Assembly: GCA_941918925.1 (NCBI GenBank)
Contig: OW799237.1
Span: forward strand, 74,163,126 to 74,227,125
Reading direction: 5' to 3'
Length of the DNA stretch: 64,000 nucleotides
Source of the DNA: Phyto melanocephala
Taxonomy: Eukaryota > Arthropoda > Insecta > Diptera > Rhinophoridae
Shown here: positions 34,856 through 47,249 of the stretch, piece after piece
How positions within the stretch are numbered: the stretch's first letter is position 1
Layout: each line of letters begins with the position of its first letter
Notes under the pieces: generated by a model
What the model saw: only the letters and a program-made list of their open reading frames with translations
What the model was told of the DNA's origin: nothing
The model's database searches: none
Translations under genes and position numbers: made by a program

Positions 34856-35483
34856 TCTATATATATAAAAGTGAAACTCTGCGTGTGTGTGTGTGTTAGC
34901 TATAGACTCCGAAACTGTAAAACCGATCGGACTCAAACTTTGGCAAGTTGTTTTACACATACCAGGGAGTGTTTCTGGGTGGAAAAAAAGTGGGCGCGGC
35001 CACGACCATACAAATAAATTTTCATTTTTAACTACTTTCACTTGACCGATTTTTCTGAAACTTTGCGCACATAATGAGTTGTCATGACTTTATAATTTCG
35101 CGGTAAGAAAGTGGGCAGGGCCACGCCCATAAAAGAAAAGTTACCTCTTTCAGCTACTTAAACTTCACCGATTTTTCTAAGACTTTTCACACACATATTG
35201 AGGTCTCATGATTATACAATTTTGTGACTAGAAAAGTGGGCAGTGCCACGGCCATAAAAAAAAGTTATAATTTTGAGGTACTTGCACTGAACCAATTTTT
35301 CTGAAACTTTGCACACATATTGAGTTGTCATGACTATACAATATCTTGATTAGAAAAGTGGGCAGTGCCACGCCCATTAACAAATTTTTTAAATTTTTAG
35401 CTTTTTGCACTTGATATTCAATTTAAATTCAGAATGCATTTTATTCATTTAGGGGCGTACCAACGCTCGCCAAGCTTTTCTAG
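34856..35483 (+). mobile_element. non-autonomous Helitron, family 2, copy 2
   Basis: Runs from A|TCTATATATATAAAAGTG to GCTCGCCAAGCTTTTCTAG|T. The 5' part has a GTGTGT tract and TTAGCTATAGACTCCGAAAC. The body contains four AAGTGGGC(A/G)...GCCACG(C)CCAT blocks in tandem, spaced about 120-130 bp. Inserted between A and T without duplication, inside the piggyBac. Confidence 0.85.
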
Positions 35484-36051
35484 TCTAATATAAAACAAAA
35501 ATTTCTTCAAACAAATTTACAAAAACGAGATAATTTAATTTAATTATAATTCTACAACGATACGTAATATTTTTTTTTTATGCTACATAAAAAATTTTTT
35601 GTGCTTGCGATTCATTTAACTCCTACTTATTCTTTGGCATGGTCATTTGTATACTGGGAAACCAAGAGAAAGTGAGCATCAGACTAATGTAGGAGAAAGA
35701 ACGGTTTTAGATCTTATAAGTCCCTACAAAAAACTCAGGAAGGAATATAACAACCGAAAATTTTTTAACATATCTTGAACTGACAACATCATTAAGTTCA
35801 TAGAATCTTCCCCTCGTTGAAACAGTGAGAAAAAGCAAATGTTTCATATCAGCCAATATGCAAGCACATAAAAACAAGTTGATGTATTATAACGTATTTA
35901 TTGAAAAGTCTTACTTGATACAACTTACTTAACTCTGAGATTTGTACTTCATATTCCAAATGTTTTCTACAAATTTCGCATTTAGCAAAGAGGAGACTTT
36001 GTATTCGCATCTGTAATAATCGGCATTTTACACCTTCTGTTGAAAGCACTT

Positions 36052-36228
36052 TGACCGCTAAGCCAGTAACTATAACCTATTATAATAAAACTAAAGGAGG
36101 TGTCGACTATATGGATAAGTTGTTAGGCGAATATACATTATTTATATGGAGCACAATACCCAATTTACTACTATCATTGACCGCCGAAAACAATTTTAAA
36201 AGACTTAAGCTTACAATTGTCTTTTGAA
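36052..36228 (+). pseudogene. piggyBac transposase, C-terminal catalytic remnant
   Basis: The frame reads KPVTITYYNKTKGGVDYMDK followed by LLGEYT. The YYNxTKGGVDxxD block is the conserved third catalytic region of piggyBac transposases, and its Asp is preserved. Downstream the match is lost and a stop follows. Orientation agrees with the element's ends. Confidence 0.85.
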
Positions 36229-37028
36229 AACACAAAACAACGTGCTTAAAATTCAAAGGTGATCGCAAAAACTAACACTCGAACGGCAATTGAAGTAAAA
36301 GTTGGCAAACAAATTGAAACCAATGTAAAGCTTGGCGATAAAAGTGGCCGTATCATAAAGCAGAAAGTTATAAGATCCGTTCGAAACTTCGTATGAAGCA
36401 CAGGAAAACACGTAAAATCTCTAGAAAATTGTTTCACACCAATTTGCGACTAACATTCGGTCAATCGACCATTATGTACAAAATGCTTACAGGATGATCA
36501 ATAAAACAAATTTGTAATATGTATTGTATTGTTGTACATAAATTTATATAATAACTTATATAGACGTACTTTTTTTATAAACCTGCAAACATATAGATGA
36601 ATTTCTATTTTTAATTTTTTTGTAAACATTAAAATGTGTAACTAAAATTTCTGTTGCTTTCTGATAATATTTATTATTTATGTTAAAACAAAGAGCAAGT
36701 TCTGGTATACGCTTTTTTTCGTACAAACGCTTAGAGATACCCGGGTACCATGTCGTACGTTTAAGGGTGTTGGAAGAACTTTGGCATCTTTCGTCTTTCT
36801 AAATATGTTTATTCTTTTGAAATGAATGAAAATTAATAAAACACCAAAAGTTAGGAGCTCTCAAGAAATTTCAAAAACGAAGCTTACCAACCTCTACAAC
36901 AAATTTCAATTTCAAAACGTAATAGGTTCCCGTGTACCTTGTCAGCCACATAAGGGTTAAACTAGCCCGTAATGCACACCAAACAGTCAGTTTTTTCGGG
37001 ATGCAATGGTGTCTCAAAATACACTTAA

Positions 37029-37114
37029 GGCTTATCATCACTCCAAATATGGCAGTGTCGTGGTATCTTCAGGCTTATCATCTCTCCAAATATGGAAGTA
37101 TCGTGGTATCTGGT
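37029..37114. repeat. 43-bp tandem duplication
   Basis: Two adjacent copies starting GGCTTATCATC(A/T)CTCCAAA and ending TCGTGGTATCT, about 90% alike. The first copy is mariner sequence, so the duplication arose within that remnant. Confidence 0.85.
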
Positions 37115-38515
37115 TTTACGGTTTCTCACCAATCATTTACTTATTCCATTAATCTAATAGCGGTCAAGGAAGGCTGCTTCATATTTCACCTGCAACTCAA
37201 AACTGCAAAACTGAAAGTATATTTTCAGTCGCCATTATTTATCAGGTTTTCATGGTACTGCATATACTAATACAGCAGTGTCTAGGGATCGTTTAAAGAG
37301 GTTTTATAAAAACCCTTCCTTCTAAAGATATCCACGCTATCGAGTAATACTTTCGAATTTATCTCAGTATGCATAATAAGTGAATTTTATTCGATTCTCT
37401 TGTATAGTTTTAAGGGGCAAATTTTATTAATATACGCCAAATATATAAAAACATAGACGATATTAAAAAAAATTAGTTTTTATCAATTTTTTTTATTTTC
37501 AATTTGCTTTTGTTTACGTATAAAATTTTCAATTACAAACTGCATTAAGTAACGTTTCAATAACATTTTACAAAAAATTGTTTTTATTCGTTTTAATAGT
37601 TTGGACGTGAGAACGTTTACCACAGACAAAACCGACATAACTAAATTGACACAGAATGTCACAAAGTCTTAATGCATAAAAGGTCTTGAACTAATATTTT
37701 TTAATGTTGCACACGTATACATTTACCCTCTATCTTCACTCCTAGTGATAGAGGTTAACAAAATGTTGTAAAAAACACCTGTTACCAACATAAAGAGGCT
37801 GTTTTGTCCCATCGTAAGAAATTATTCTTATCCCGTGGACATGTTGGAAGTAAAAGAACAAAATAGATTTGCTCACAAATTAAAACAACAAAAACAAAAA
37901 CTTATTGTCAAATAAATTCAGAACTGAGTATAGTTCTACTGTCAAAAACTGGGTGTGAGAATGATGAATTCATTACACTACATTAAACAAAGATTTTTGT
38001 AGAAAACTTTTTAAAAAATGACGTTGAGATGGCACATAAATCCTTAATTTTATAAATTGAACGTATATGATTACTTTTGAAATCATTCAAGGATAAAAAT
38101 TTTTTTTGCAATATTTTTATAAATAAATATTATACAAGTCTATAAAATGCGGCCATCCTTTTAGTTTTGGCAACCGAGTTTAAGGTTATTTGGAGTGCTA
38201 GTAGTTGTAGATATAACATCACATCATATACTAGTTCAACGACATGGTATGACATACGAAATTTACTTATTGTTAAGGATATTCTCTCAACAATTTTAAA
38301 ATTTTTGGTTTATTAGAAAAATAAAATAAATTAAAAAGAATACGATTGTTAGGCTTTATAAAGACGTTTTTATTTTTGTTTCTTATTTTATTTAAAAGTC
38401 TCATATTATTTATGAAGATTTTTAGTTGAATTTGCAACATTTTAAAACTATTTTATGAATTTTGTTGTTTTTAGGTCTACTAATGATCTGGCATAAGTAT
38501 CAGTGAAATTCATAT
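37115..38515. other. non-coding, nothing recognised
   Basis: No coding frame or element end was supported. Confidence 0.5.
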
Positions 38516-39041
38516 TGTTACGTTTATACCTTTTATAAACGTTGGATTATTTCCTTTAAATAAACCTAGAGTTCTTTTATTGCAATCAAAAACATTTGAA
38601 ATTATTTATAAAATTAAAAGCACTTTATTTAAATACACTCAGATATTGTTTTTATGTCACTTTACTTATTACACTTATAGTTTTATACACTTACATTATC
38701 AAACTCACTTTGATACACACTTTACAAGCTTTATTGTAATACTGATCATGTTAGCTGTGTTGTTCGGCTTTTTATAGTAACATAGTGGTGTTCGGTAACA
38801 TTCGATAAAGTTCTCGTTTGTACATTCTAGTACATTCGAAAACCGTTACATTTAAATTAAGACGTTAAGTAATATGCACGAATAATAGAAGTGCCTAAAA
38901 GTACGCTACACATAATAACAAACATAGTTTTCGAACAACCACCGAAATAAACTAATACAAATAAAACTACAGTAACTTAAACTACTACAACTAAAATAAA
39001 TTATAATATAAATTAAGCTACTTAAAAATAAATCTGTAACA
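38516..39041 (+). mobile_element. solo LTR (ATAT family), copy 2
   Basis: Begins TGTTACGTTTATACC and ends AAATAAATCTGTAACA, a TG...CA LTR with TGTTAC/GTAACA inverted ends. ATAT duplications lie at 38512-38515 and 39042-39045. AATAAA-type signals are near the 3' side. 526 bp, no internal retrotransposon sequence attached. Confidence 0.9.
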
Positions 39042-39110
39042 ATATAGATCAGCTTAAATCCAACAACCAATAAACTATTTATATGACAATGTTTATGTAT
39101 TTGCTTTATA

Positions 39111-39290
39111 AAGGGTAATTCAATTTGAAGGGACGATGTTGGTTTTAAATAAAGCACAAATTATTTTGGAAATTATTGTCATTTCGTTTTTCATTACGAT
39201 ATTATTGGTATAGGTCAATTATGTATGGAACAAAATATCGGCCATCTATAACTTTGCACAAAGTTCCTGCAGGTTCAAACTAGCATATTC
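39111..39290 (+). mobile_element. possible mariner left end
   Basis: TA then AAGGGTAATTCAATTTGAAG, similar in form to the AAGGGTGGTTAAATTTTAAG end at 52289. About 150 bp of non-coding sequence follows and no right end was found. Only the terminus supports this. Confidence 0.4.
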
Positions 39291-40684
39291 TGGTAGTTAC
39301 TAGAGGCCTTTACATTTAAGTAATGTTGTGAGATGTTAAAGTTAGGTAATATACAGCAAAAGTAACTACTCCCTAAAGTATGCAGCACATGATATGTGTA
39401 TTACTTAACCAAGGAAAACCTTAAATACATAGAAATGTTAAACAACTATGTAAAGCTGTAACAATATATTAAATTGAGAATGGTTAACGTGATGCAGTTT
39501 ACAAAAAACTATAAACCCTATACCTATTTGGGCAAAATATGTTCCTTCTGCTTGCAATACATTTAGTAATACATGAAACAGAATTCAAAATCTAATCCCT
39601 TAGTATTATTTTATGTGAATTTTTGTATCACAAAAATTTTAAAATAATGTATAAAAAAATGTTCTGCAAAACTTAAACTACATGTGTGCAGCTAAAGGCA
39701 TATTAAAAAAAATACTTTTAAGGTATCTTTAAGAGTTTTTACTTGAGAAATTTTTGTTTTTTTTTTATTATTTGAACTGAGTAAGTTATCTAAAGTGATG
39801 CTAATATATGCTGTGGAATCATCTTAATATTTTACAAAACAATTTATTTTTTTTAAATTAAAGCCAACTTAAAAAAGTCATAATACAGTTTCGAAGTCAG
39901 CGTCCCAAGTTATCTAGGAATCGGCTTTAATTCTTAGGGTATTGTGTAGACCTGTCCTATTTATAAGGACGAGTATAAGACTCTTGTTTGTGCTATCTTG
40001 TTTTTGCATGTCAAGTATATTCTTATGACAATATACATACATACATAGAAATTACTAACGGACACATTGACATACTTTTTTTTTATCGCACACATTTAAC
40101 GTTGCTTTAGATACTGTTGGTGTATTTGTATGCTGTTGTTGTCTGTGTTATTAAACTAAATCTTATTAATGTTAATTCAAGTATAAATAGATTTTTTGTT
40201 TACATAAAAATAAATCTCAGATCTACACACACAAGCACATGTATTATTTACGTACATACTTATAAACGTGTTCACGAGCAATAAATATAGTTGTGGTTGC
40301 TTGTTCTGGTAAAATGAAAATGTCTAACAGAAAAAACAAAAAAAAAAAAAGAAGAATGAAGACGCAGAAAACAAAAACACATGCATACACAAGTTCATCT
40401 ATATGGCGACATTTTGATAACAGTCTATGAATAAATTTCTTGAGGTTTTAGGAAAAACAACATATCTTTACAACAACATATGTATGTACCTTCGCAACTA
40501 GAAAAAAAGTAAAAACGTCATTGCGGTTTATAACGAATCTTTCATACTCGCCATTAGGTACAAATTACTGTAATATTTTCCATTTTTTGCTGCAAGAGTT
40601 GAAGCGAAAGATGGTTTTCAAAGAGAATAGCAAAAATTTAGTAGATAAAACAAACTGTCAAAACCTTTTATTAGTTAAAAATAT
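39291..40684. other. non-coding, nothing recognised
   Basis: A 72-residue frame (40521-40739) runs into the LTR and has no domain. No other structure supported. Confidence 0.5.
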
Positions 40685-41097
40685 TGTTACGTTTATACCT
40701 TTTATAAACGTTGGTTTAATTCCTTTAAATAAACCGTGAATTTTTTTCGTATTGCAAATAAAAACAGTTGAAATACGTTATAAAATCAAGAGCACTTTAT
40801 TTACTTCTCGTATGTACACACTAGTTCATTCTGTAAATTACTCGAATGCCGTTACATTTAAATTCAGACGTAATGTTAATGTTAAGTACTATGCAAGAAT
40901 AATAAAAGTGCCTAAGAGTATGCTGCACATAATAACTCACCTCGGCTGCATATAACTTAACATCATGTTCGAACAACCAGCGAACCAAACGAAAACGAAA
41001 ACTAATACAAACAAAACTGCTGTAACTTAAACTACTTGAAATATAACTAAAATAAAATTATAATGTAAATTCAGCTATTTCAAATAAATCTGTAACA
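40685..41097 (+). mobile_element. solo LTR (ATAT family), copy 3
   Basis: Same ends as copy 2 (TGTTACGTTTATACC, CTGTAACA) with ATAT on both sides (40681-40684, 41098-41101). It is 413 bp because of internal length differences relative to the other two copies. Confidence 0.9.
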
Positions 41098-41389
41098 ATA
41101 TATATAAATATTGCTTTTAAATTAGTTTGATTTATTTATCATTAGTCTTACAGAACAAAAAGAAATGAGTTTACAAACGTCCGTCGAAATAATACGACCC
41201 ATAGTTCAATTTCGGGTCGACTGATGAAATTTCACTGCAAAATTTAGTCATTTGCAGATTTCAGTTCTGCACCAATTTCACTTTATATGGAAACGAAATG
41301 CGCCGCAGTGATGAACAAGCCATTCCTGGCTGAGCGGAATACACTTTGGAGTTCTGCACTGCAAATTAAGCGTGGTCTACCGATACGAG

Positions 41390-41660
41390 AAGGATTTCTT
41401 ATGGTGCCATGTTAGTGGTAACGTTGAACTAAGCAACGAGTCATTGCAGCAGAGGGTGAAATACTGTTACTAAAATGTCGTCTAAATGCAGCAGAGTCAT
41501 TGCAGCAGAGGGTGAAATACTGTTACTAAAATGTCGTCTAAATGCTCTTTGTGTTAAAATAACTAATCGCTGATCTAAATAATAAAATTCTATTTTCCTG
41601 GTTCTTTGCACAAACGTAAATCTTTCCATTATTTATTCTCCAGGTATTATTATTAAGATA
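41390..41660 (+). repeat. SINE-like repeat, 3' half, with internal tandem duplication
   Basis: Matches the 3' half of the repeat at 13354-13960 (AACTAAGCAACGAGTCATTG, then TTCTATTTTCCTGGTTC and TTATTCTCCAGGTATTATT). Inside it, 52 bp at 41438-41489 are repeated exactly at 41494-41545, with GCAGCAGAG at the junction suggesting slippage. Confidence 0.65.
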
Positions 41661-41689
41661 AACTGAATTAATACAAACAGCAAAATAAA

Positions 41690-43400
41690 AAAATAAAAAA
41701 GTTTGCTGCTAGAGAAAAGCCTTGGTTTTCTAGCGATGTTAAACATAAGATGTTTATGAAATTAAACTATTCCAGATGGAAACGTCTCAAAACAGAACAG
41801 TTACAAAGGCAGCAGAGACTTAGCTTACAAACTAATTAGGAGGGCTAAATCTATTTACTATGATATCGAATTCCGCAATGCGCAAAGTATACGAGAAAGG
41901 TAGAAACGAATTCGTTAAATTGGTATTGGTAAAACTGAAAACCAAGACCATTGTTCTGTTAATGCGGATGTTCTTAATGAATAATTGCTAAGTTTACCAC
42001 TGATTACGGCAGATCATAATTATTGCCACAACCACATATGTTGATCAATGGGATATTTTCTCTAGTTGTTTATCGATTAAATCTAATGCTGTGGTAGGCG
42101 ACAGCACTTATACCAAGTTTCTCAATTTCGTAATTTTCTTCCTAACTTGACTTTCTTGTCAACAAAATTCATACAATTAGCTATTGTCCTTCGTTTTGTA
42201 GAATTACAAGAATACTACTTATACCCAAATCTATTTCTGAGTGTAGACCAATAGCTATTTCAACATTCCTTTCAAAAATTCTTGAAATACTGATCCACAA
42301 CAATATAATAAACCTTGCAAATAAAAACAATTTCCTATGGGAGTGATAATCTGGCTCCATCATCTTTTGTTGATGTTGCTGAGGGTATAAGGATGAATTT
42401 CGATGGTAGATTACTTTTTTGGTTCTCCTTGATCACTCGAAAGCATTTAAAACTATGGGTCATAATATTTTATATTGCGAATTGAAAAATATGTTTGGAT
42501 ATTCAACAACAGCTAAAAAATTGTTCAAGTCGTACCTTAAAGGTATCAATATGTAAAAACTCATATTGGATGTCTTAGTTAATTCCTGCGCGGAGAGGTG
42601 TTGCTTGGAGTTTAATTGTTGGCCGTCTCTTATTTTCTCTATATTTCAATGATCTCCAAACTGTACTGCAATATGGTAAAATTCGTCTGTATGTCTAGAC
42701 ATATAAGTTATAAAGTATAATCGTAAGCTTAATGCTTAAAAAAGGTCAATAATTATTTACATCGTATTTATTTGTGGGCAACAGCCATTGGGTTGGGTTT
42801 AAACCCGAAAAAAATCAAAATGTATTATAAAAAATAACAAGAAATTGAATTTGTAAACAGTGCTACAAACCTTAGTATTATTTTTAACAACACCCTTATG
42901 TGGTCTGACCATATAAATTATGTTTGTGGGTGCACTTTCTATATGCTCAGATCACTTTTATATACACAACACTGCATTCCTTTGAAAATTTGAATTTTGC
43001 TTGCGAATATGTACTTAATGCCATTTTTAAAAGCTGTGAGCTATTCGCCAGTTGCTATTGCAGAAGTGAAAAAAAGTTTAATGTCACTACTTAAAATATT
43101 ATTCGATATATTTATGGCTTGCAGCGATATGATTACATCTAAGCATTTGTTGGATAAGCTCTATTGGGTTAGTTTCGATAATTTACTTAAAACACTTATA
43201 TATGTTTCACCATAATATACTTTACAAATGTCAACATAATAATATATATGAGCGTTTACTTTTTAGCAACTCACAAACTTTATAGCAACAATCAAACAGG
43301 ACTAAAAGACTATTATTATCTAAACTTCAAAGACGTTGGTCTGAATGGTAATTTTGTATGTGTTTATCCAATACCTCTCCGGAATTCAATTTTCACAGTT
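41690..43400 (+). pseudogene. decayed non-LTR retrotransposon (endonuclease linker through RT)
   Basis: Ordered plus-strand remnants are PWFSSDVKHKMFMKLNYSRW (linker upstream of RT), IPKSISECRPIAISTFLSK and LEILIHNNI, then LDHSKAF (first catalytic Asp region), GRLLFSLYFNDLQ, and a post-palm block FVNSATNLSIIFNNTLMWSD. Last comes ISKHLLDKLYWVSFDNLLKT near 43140-43200. The YADD box is not preserved. Many frameshifts and stops. It stops just before the Helitron at 43407. Resembles the fragment at 15060-15860. Confidence 0.8.
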
Positions 43401-43406
43401 TAAAAA

Positions 43407-43707
43407 TCCTACTAATATAATAAATGTGAATGTTTGTATGTTTGGATGTTTGAATATTTGTTACTCAATCACGCAAAAACGGCTAAACGGAACTAAATGA
43501 AATTCGGCACATACATAGATAGAAAACAACCTAGATTAACACATAGGCTACTTTTTGTCACGATAATAACGCGAAGTCGTTGGAAAACTCATCATCACAC
43601 ATTCTAAGCGGGTTGTTTGTGTTTTAAATATTTTTATTGTTGTTGTTAATACTAAGTCTACCTTTTATCCTGATAACTACGCAGACGAAGTCGCGGGCAC
43701 AAGCTAG
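43407..43707 (+). mobile_element. short non-autonomous Helitron, family 1, copy 2
   Basis: A|TCCTACTAATATAATAAATG at the 5' end and the bulged-A hairpin plus GGCACAAGCTAG|T at the 3' end. The interior (ACTCAATCACGCAAAAACGG, GAAATTCGGCACATA) matches copy 1 closely. A|T target without duplication. Confidence 0.88.
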
Positions 43708-43940
43708 TAAGTTAATAAATAAATAAAAATTTTCTCTTTACTATAAGCATGTGGTAGTAATAACTTTTATTGCTTAAAAGTCATAAAAAATTAAACCAAT
43801 GGCATTTTGATAATGAAATGAAAATTTGTATCAAATTGTATATTTTTTAGTAAAAAAAATCAATTGTCTAATGTAAGCGTAAACTGTGTGATAAGAAATC
43901 GACTTGCAGTTGAATAGATATTATATCAACAAGTAAAACT

Positions 43941-45160
43941 ATGTTCGGCAATGCTAGGATTGTTGCTTTGGACTTGTTTATAAGGAAAACGGCGGCAAGG
44001 GCGGCATTGCGGATGGAAAGGAATTGGACATGGTATCCCATTGGTAGTAGTTTGGGGCATAGTAGCATTCTGGACTTTGTACGTAACGAGTTTAGGGAAA
44101 CTAAGATGCCGATGGAGCACATGAAACGGGTGAAAGTGGTCGAGAGGCTACATCACACGCTCATTGTGGATGTATTCATGCACAATGAGTAAACGGATAG
44201 TGTCATCGGTATATTTACTGATGGTTTTCTTATGGACTGAAGGACAGGAGCCGAAGTCTATTCATTTGAGGTGAACCTCTCCTGTTCCCTCAGTCTGGAG
44301 GAGTATGTGTCCATATATCAGGCAGAGATGCTTAAATTGCTGCACGCTTTGGACCGTTTTCTGGAAGATCGAGTGCATGGGAGGAGAATTATCATAGCAC
44401 TTGATAACCAGCCTGTGGTTAAATGCATGCAGCATACGAATGTGAACTCGAAACTGGTGTTCGGATGTGTTCTGAAGCTCAATTGGTGTGCCTCAGTGAA
44501 CGAGGTAACGCTAATATGGGTTAAGCGATATGTTGGCATAGATGGGAATGTGGCGGCGGATGAACTTGCGAAAAGAGAGCTACTGTGGTATTTTGCGGAC
44601 CTTAACCTAGAGATGCTCTTAAGGATGGGATGGTGTGGGCGAAGTTCCTTCCATGGGTGGTATCTATAAACCTGAGAAGGTGGATGGATACAGGTACGCA
44701 TTGTGCTCGAAAGGCCCCTTGGCAGAAACGCAGTCAGGATACTCGGATATAATCGGAGGACCCTTATCTGGATAATTGCTTTGGTCATTGGGTATGGCAA
44801 CTTCAAATATCATCTGCACAGGATCGGAGATGTGGAGGATGATGTTTGCAGAATTTGTCTTGTGCGATTGTCCGGCAATGGCTGGCAGTAGACTTAGTGC
44901 CACTGGCAGGTACACGTTATATGTGAGTGCTATGTGGGAAATTAGTCTGGGGCAGATGCTGGAGATTACAACAGACTTTGTAATGAGGGTTGTAGATAAT
45001 CATCAGTCTGCAATGTGAAGTCATAAAAGTCTAGAACAAACACCTGGAACGGCACGAGACTCGGTTAGATCGGGGTAACATTGTAATCTCTAAGTAACGA
45101 AGGGGGTAGAAAAAGGACCCTTTTATGGAAGAGGTCTGTTTCAATATCCCCCCTACATGT
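43941..45160 (+). pseudogene. RNase-H-bearing non-LTR retrotransposon, 3' end, copy 1
   Basis: A single frame (frame 3, with stops) reads KVVERLHHTLI, then an RNase H domain: IFTDGFLMD, SIYQAEMLKLLHALDRFLED, IIALDNQPVVKCMQHTNVNS, WVKRYVGIDGNVAADELAKR. All four carboxylates (Asp, Glu, Asp, Asp) can be pointed out. Next are LERPLGRNAVRILGYNRRTL and DDVCRICL, where a deletion and shift remove the middle of the CCHC knuckle. The frame at 44860-45018 then gives CDCPAMAGSRL and MLEITTDFVMRVVDNHQSAM. The 3' untranslated part ends GGTCTGTTTCAATATCCCCC. RNase H plus a terminal knuckle is the layout of R1/LOA/I-type elements. Dead because of the stops and the knuckle deletion. Confidence 0.88.
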
Positions 45161-45629
45161 ATATATAAAACTATTTTCACATAAGACAAAAATTTGCTTA
45201 AATTTTTGATAAAAAAAATATTTATTAAATTTCATGTGATTTTTTTTACAACAAATATAGTGAAAGTATATTTCATTGAATTACCAATAATAATTGATTT
45301 AAACAAAAAAAACCTTGTAATTGAAAAAACATTTATTTGTTAGAGCTAAAATTAATACACATTTACCTGATGCAAACATACCTTTAAACATGAGAGCATT
45401 TTGTATAAATAGAAGCTAGGACTAATCTTCCGACTAAATGTAGTAAAACTGTACTCCCAGTTTTTAACTCTCTCAATGATTGTTCGCTTTGTAGGATTTT
45501 AAGTTTAATAATTTGAGGTCAATACATTTTCTTTTACTTCGCCAGAACAAAAAAAAAAATTTCTTTGAAAATTTCTTTCTTCATCCATGGTCAGGAACAT
45601 GTCGTATATTGTGTCTAAAGCCAATAGTA
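45161..45629. other. non-coding, nothing recognised
   Basis: AT-rich spacer after the retrotransposon tail. Confidence 0.5.
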
Positions 45630-45825
45630 CATATCGATGACTTAATATAAAAAGGGCATATCTAAAGGAAAAAACTAAATAAAATAGAAATGAATTAAAT
45701 AAGTTCTAGCCTTTTTATGAGTCTACAAGTCCCCAATATTTTCAAATATAGCTTACGAAATTTCATGGAGATGATATGTTTATTTGCGAGATATGCCCTT
45801 TTTATATTAAGCCATCGACATATTC
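45630..45825. mobile_element. small MITE with about 33-bp inverted repeats
   Basis: ATATCGATGACTTAATATAA plus AAAGGGCATATC at the left. The reverse complement of the right arm differs at about two positions. Total about 195 bp, no coding capacity, TA-rich flanks. Confidence 0.8.
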
Positions 45826-47249
45826 AATGTTACATTGTAATAAAAAATAAATTGTTGGGACTGTTTTTGAAAATATGATCCAGGCCTCATATTGTAAATA
45901 ATAGGGAGCATGTAAACTACTGCAAAAAATCTTGTTTATGGGTGTGGGCTTGCCTAGAACACAAACAAGTACATAAATAATCACAATTTAGTTAAATAGA
46001 GTATGCTTTCTTGAACAAACAAATTTGTATCCGAAAAGATTTGAATTATCATACAAATGTATCTACGCTTAGTTTATTTTTCTTACCTCTGTACACTAAC
46101 GAAAAATCTCCCCTAAGATTCGGTAGATAATAGACATTTATAATACACATATGCATGTACATACACATACATATACACTGTATATATTTAAAATATACAT
46201 ATATTGTTTTAAAATTTTTATTTTCATTATTATTTTGTTTTTTTTTTTTTTTGGTAAATATGATTTTTTTTTTTAAATTTTGTTGTTGTTATGCTTGTGT
46301 GATTTAATGGCTTAGATGTGGTTACTTATTTGTTTAGAAACACACGTGTACACACAAAAACATTATAAAGACTTAAATTAAATTAAACATTCAAAGTGGA
46401 GAAGGATATTTAATAACGTGTCTGCAGGTAATTTCACATTCAAAATGGGCTTATAAAATTTCAATTAAAATTCATTTTGCAGGAGTCTAGAAAAATGTTT
46501 GTGATTTTAAGCGTTAATTTCTCCAAAAGTACGAAAAAACTTAGCATTTAATATTGGAATAATTATACGCTTTGATTAATCTAAAGGTAAAATTTAGTAC
46601 CTGCTTTAGATGGTAATAAAAGCCAGAAATTAACATTAAAAAGACCATTATTTGTTGGAGGCAATAAAAACTTGACTGGAATGCTGTTTGCCAAAGATAT
46701 ACTTTAAATCTAGGTGTTTCACTTTTTTTGTTTGTTTTTTCCCCTATTTTTTTTTAATAGCATTTAGTTAATAAAGTGCTTTGGTATGAGTTAAGTTATA
46801 ATGGCTGAATACAGAGCATTTAATTTACGTTTTATAATGGAAATATAAAAGTAATTAATTGTTATATGCTACTGTCTAGAAATAATTTTTATGAGCCGAT
46901 TTAACGATGCGAGTTACTCTTATACGAATGGACACACATACAAGCAGCCATTGTATAAGAATGAAAACTTATGAGACTAGATTTTGTTGCTAATATAGAG
47001 AAAAAGTCAGTTTTCAGAAAAAGCGCTGCAAGGACATACAAACAAGATATTTTACATTCACCTACTAGAAAAGATTTGAAAATTTTTATTTTACTTTTTT
47101 GTAAATTTATTTTCTTTTTATTAAAATAAATTGTTTGGGTTTTGAGGAAATGGTTTAGGTTATGAGGAACACACACATAATTTGGCAGATGGTCATGAAA
47201 GCTGGCATTTTAAGTTTATCTACTCATAGTCCTACAGTCGTTGTATTCA
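45826..47249. other. non-coding, nothing recognised
   Basis: Poly-T and AT-rich runs around 46200-46290. Frames at 45802-45984 and 46901-47176 have no domain. Confidence 0.5.

Larger units (their letters stand above)
34796..36956 (+). mobile_element. piggyBac element with TTAA duplication, Helitron inside
   Basis: The left end CGCTTATGTGATTGACAA and the reverse complement of the right end CCCTTATGTGGCTGACAA match at 15 of 18 positions. TTAA flanks both (34792-34795, 36957-36960). GGTACCCGGGTACC-like palindromes lie just inside each end. The interior carries a transposase C-terminal remnant (36052-36228) and a nested Helitron (34856-35483). Total 2161 bp, of which 628 bp are the Helitron, so most of the roughly 600-codon transposase is lost. 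Confidence 0.88.
34241..37065 (-). mobile_element. mariner-type transposon remnant, split by a piggyBac insertion
   Basis: On the minus strand 37060-36961 encodes CHIWSDDKP, ETPLHPEK and LTVWCALRA, the middle of a mariner-type transposase. The reading resumes at 34791, on the far side of the piggyBac, with IVPY, NYAGQNIAVN and LNNHDY. It continues to 34267 with FGPLN-like and KVIENWTARLNYFRASHYGH blocks near the C-terminus. The two halves join at one TTAA. Several stops and shifts are present, and the N-terminal third is missing. The 3' edge begins AAGAGTGG next to TA (34239-34240), similar to the AAGGGTGG end of the deleted mariner at 52289. Confidence 0.85.

Noticed and set aside
44318..44806. 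162-residue minus-strand frame
   Set aside because: Antisense to the readable RNase H domain on the plus strand.
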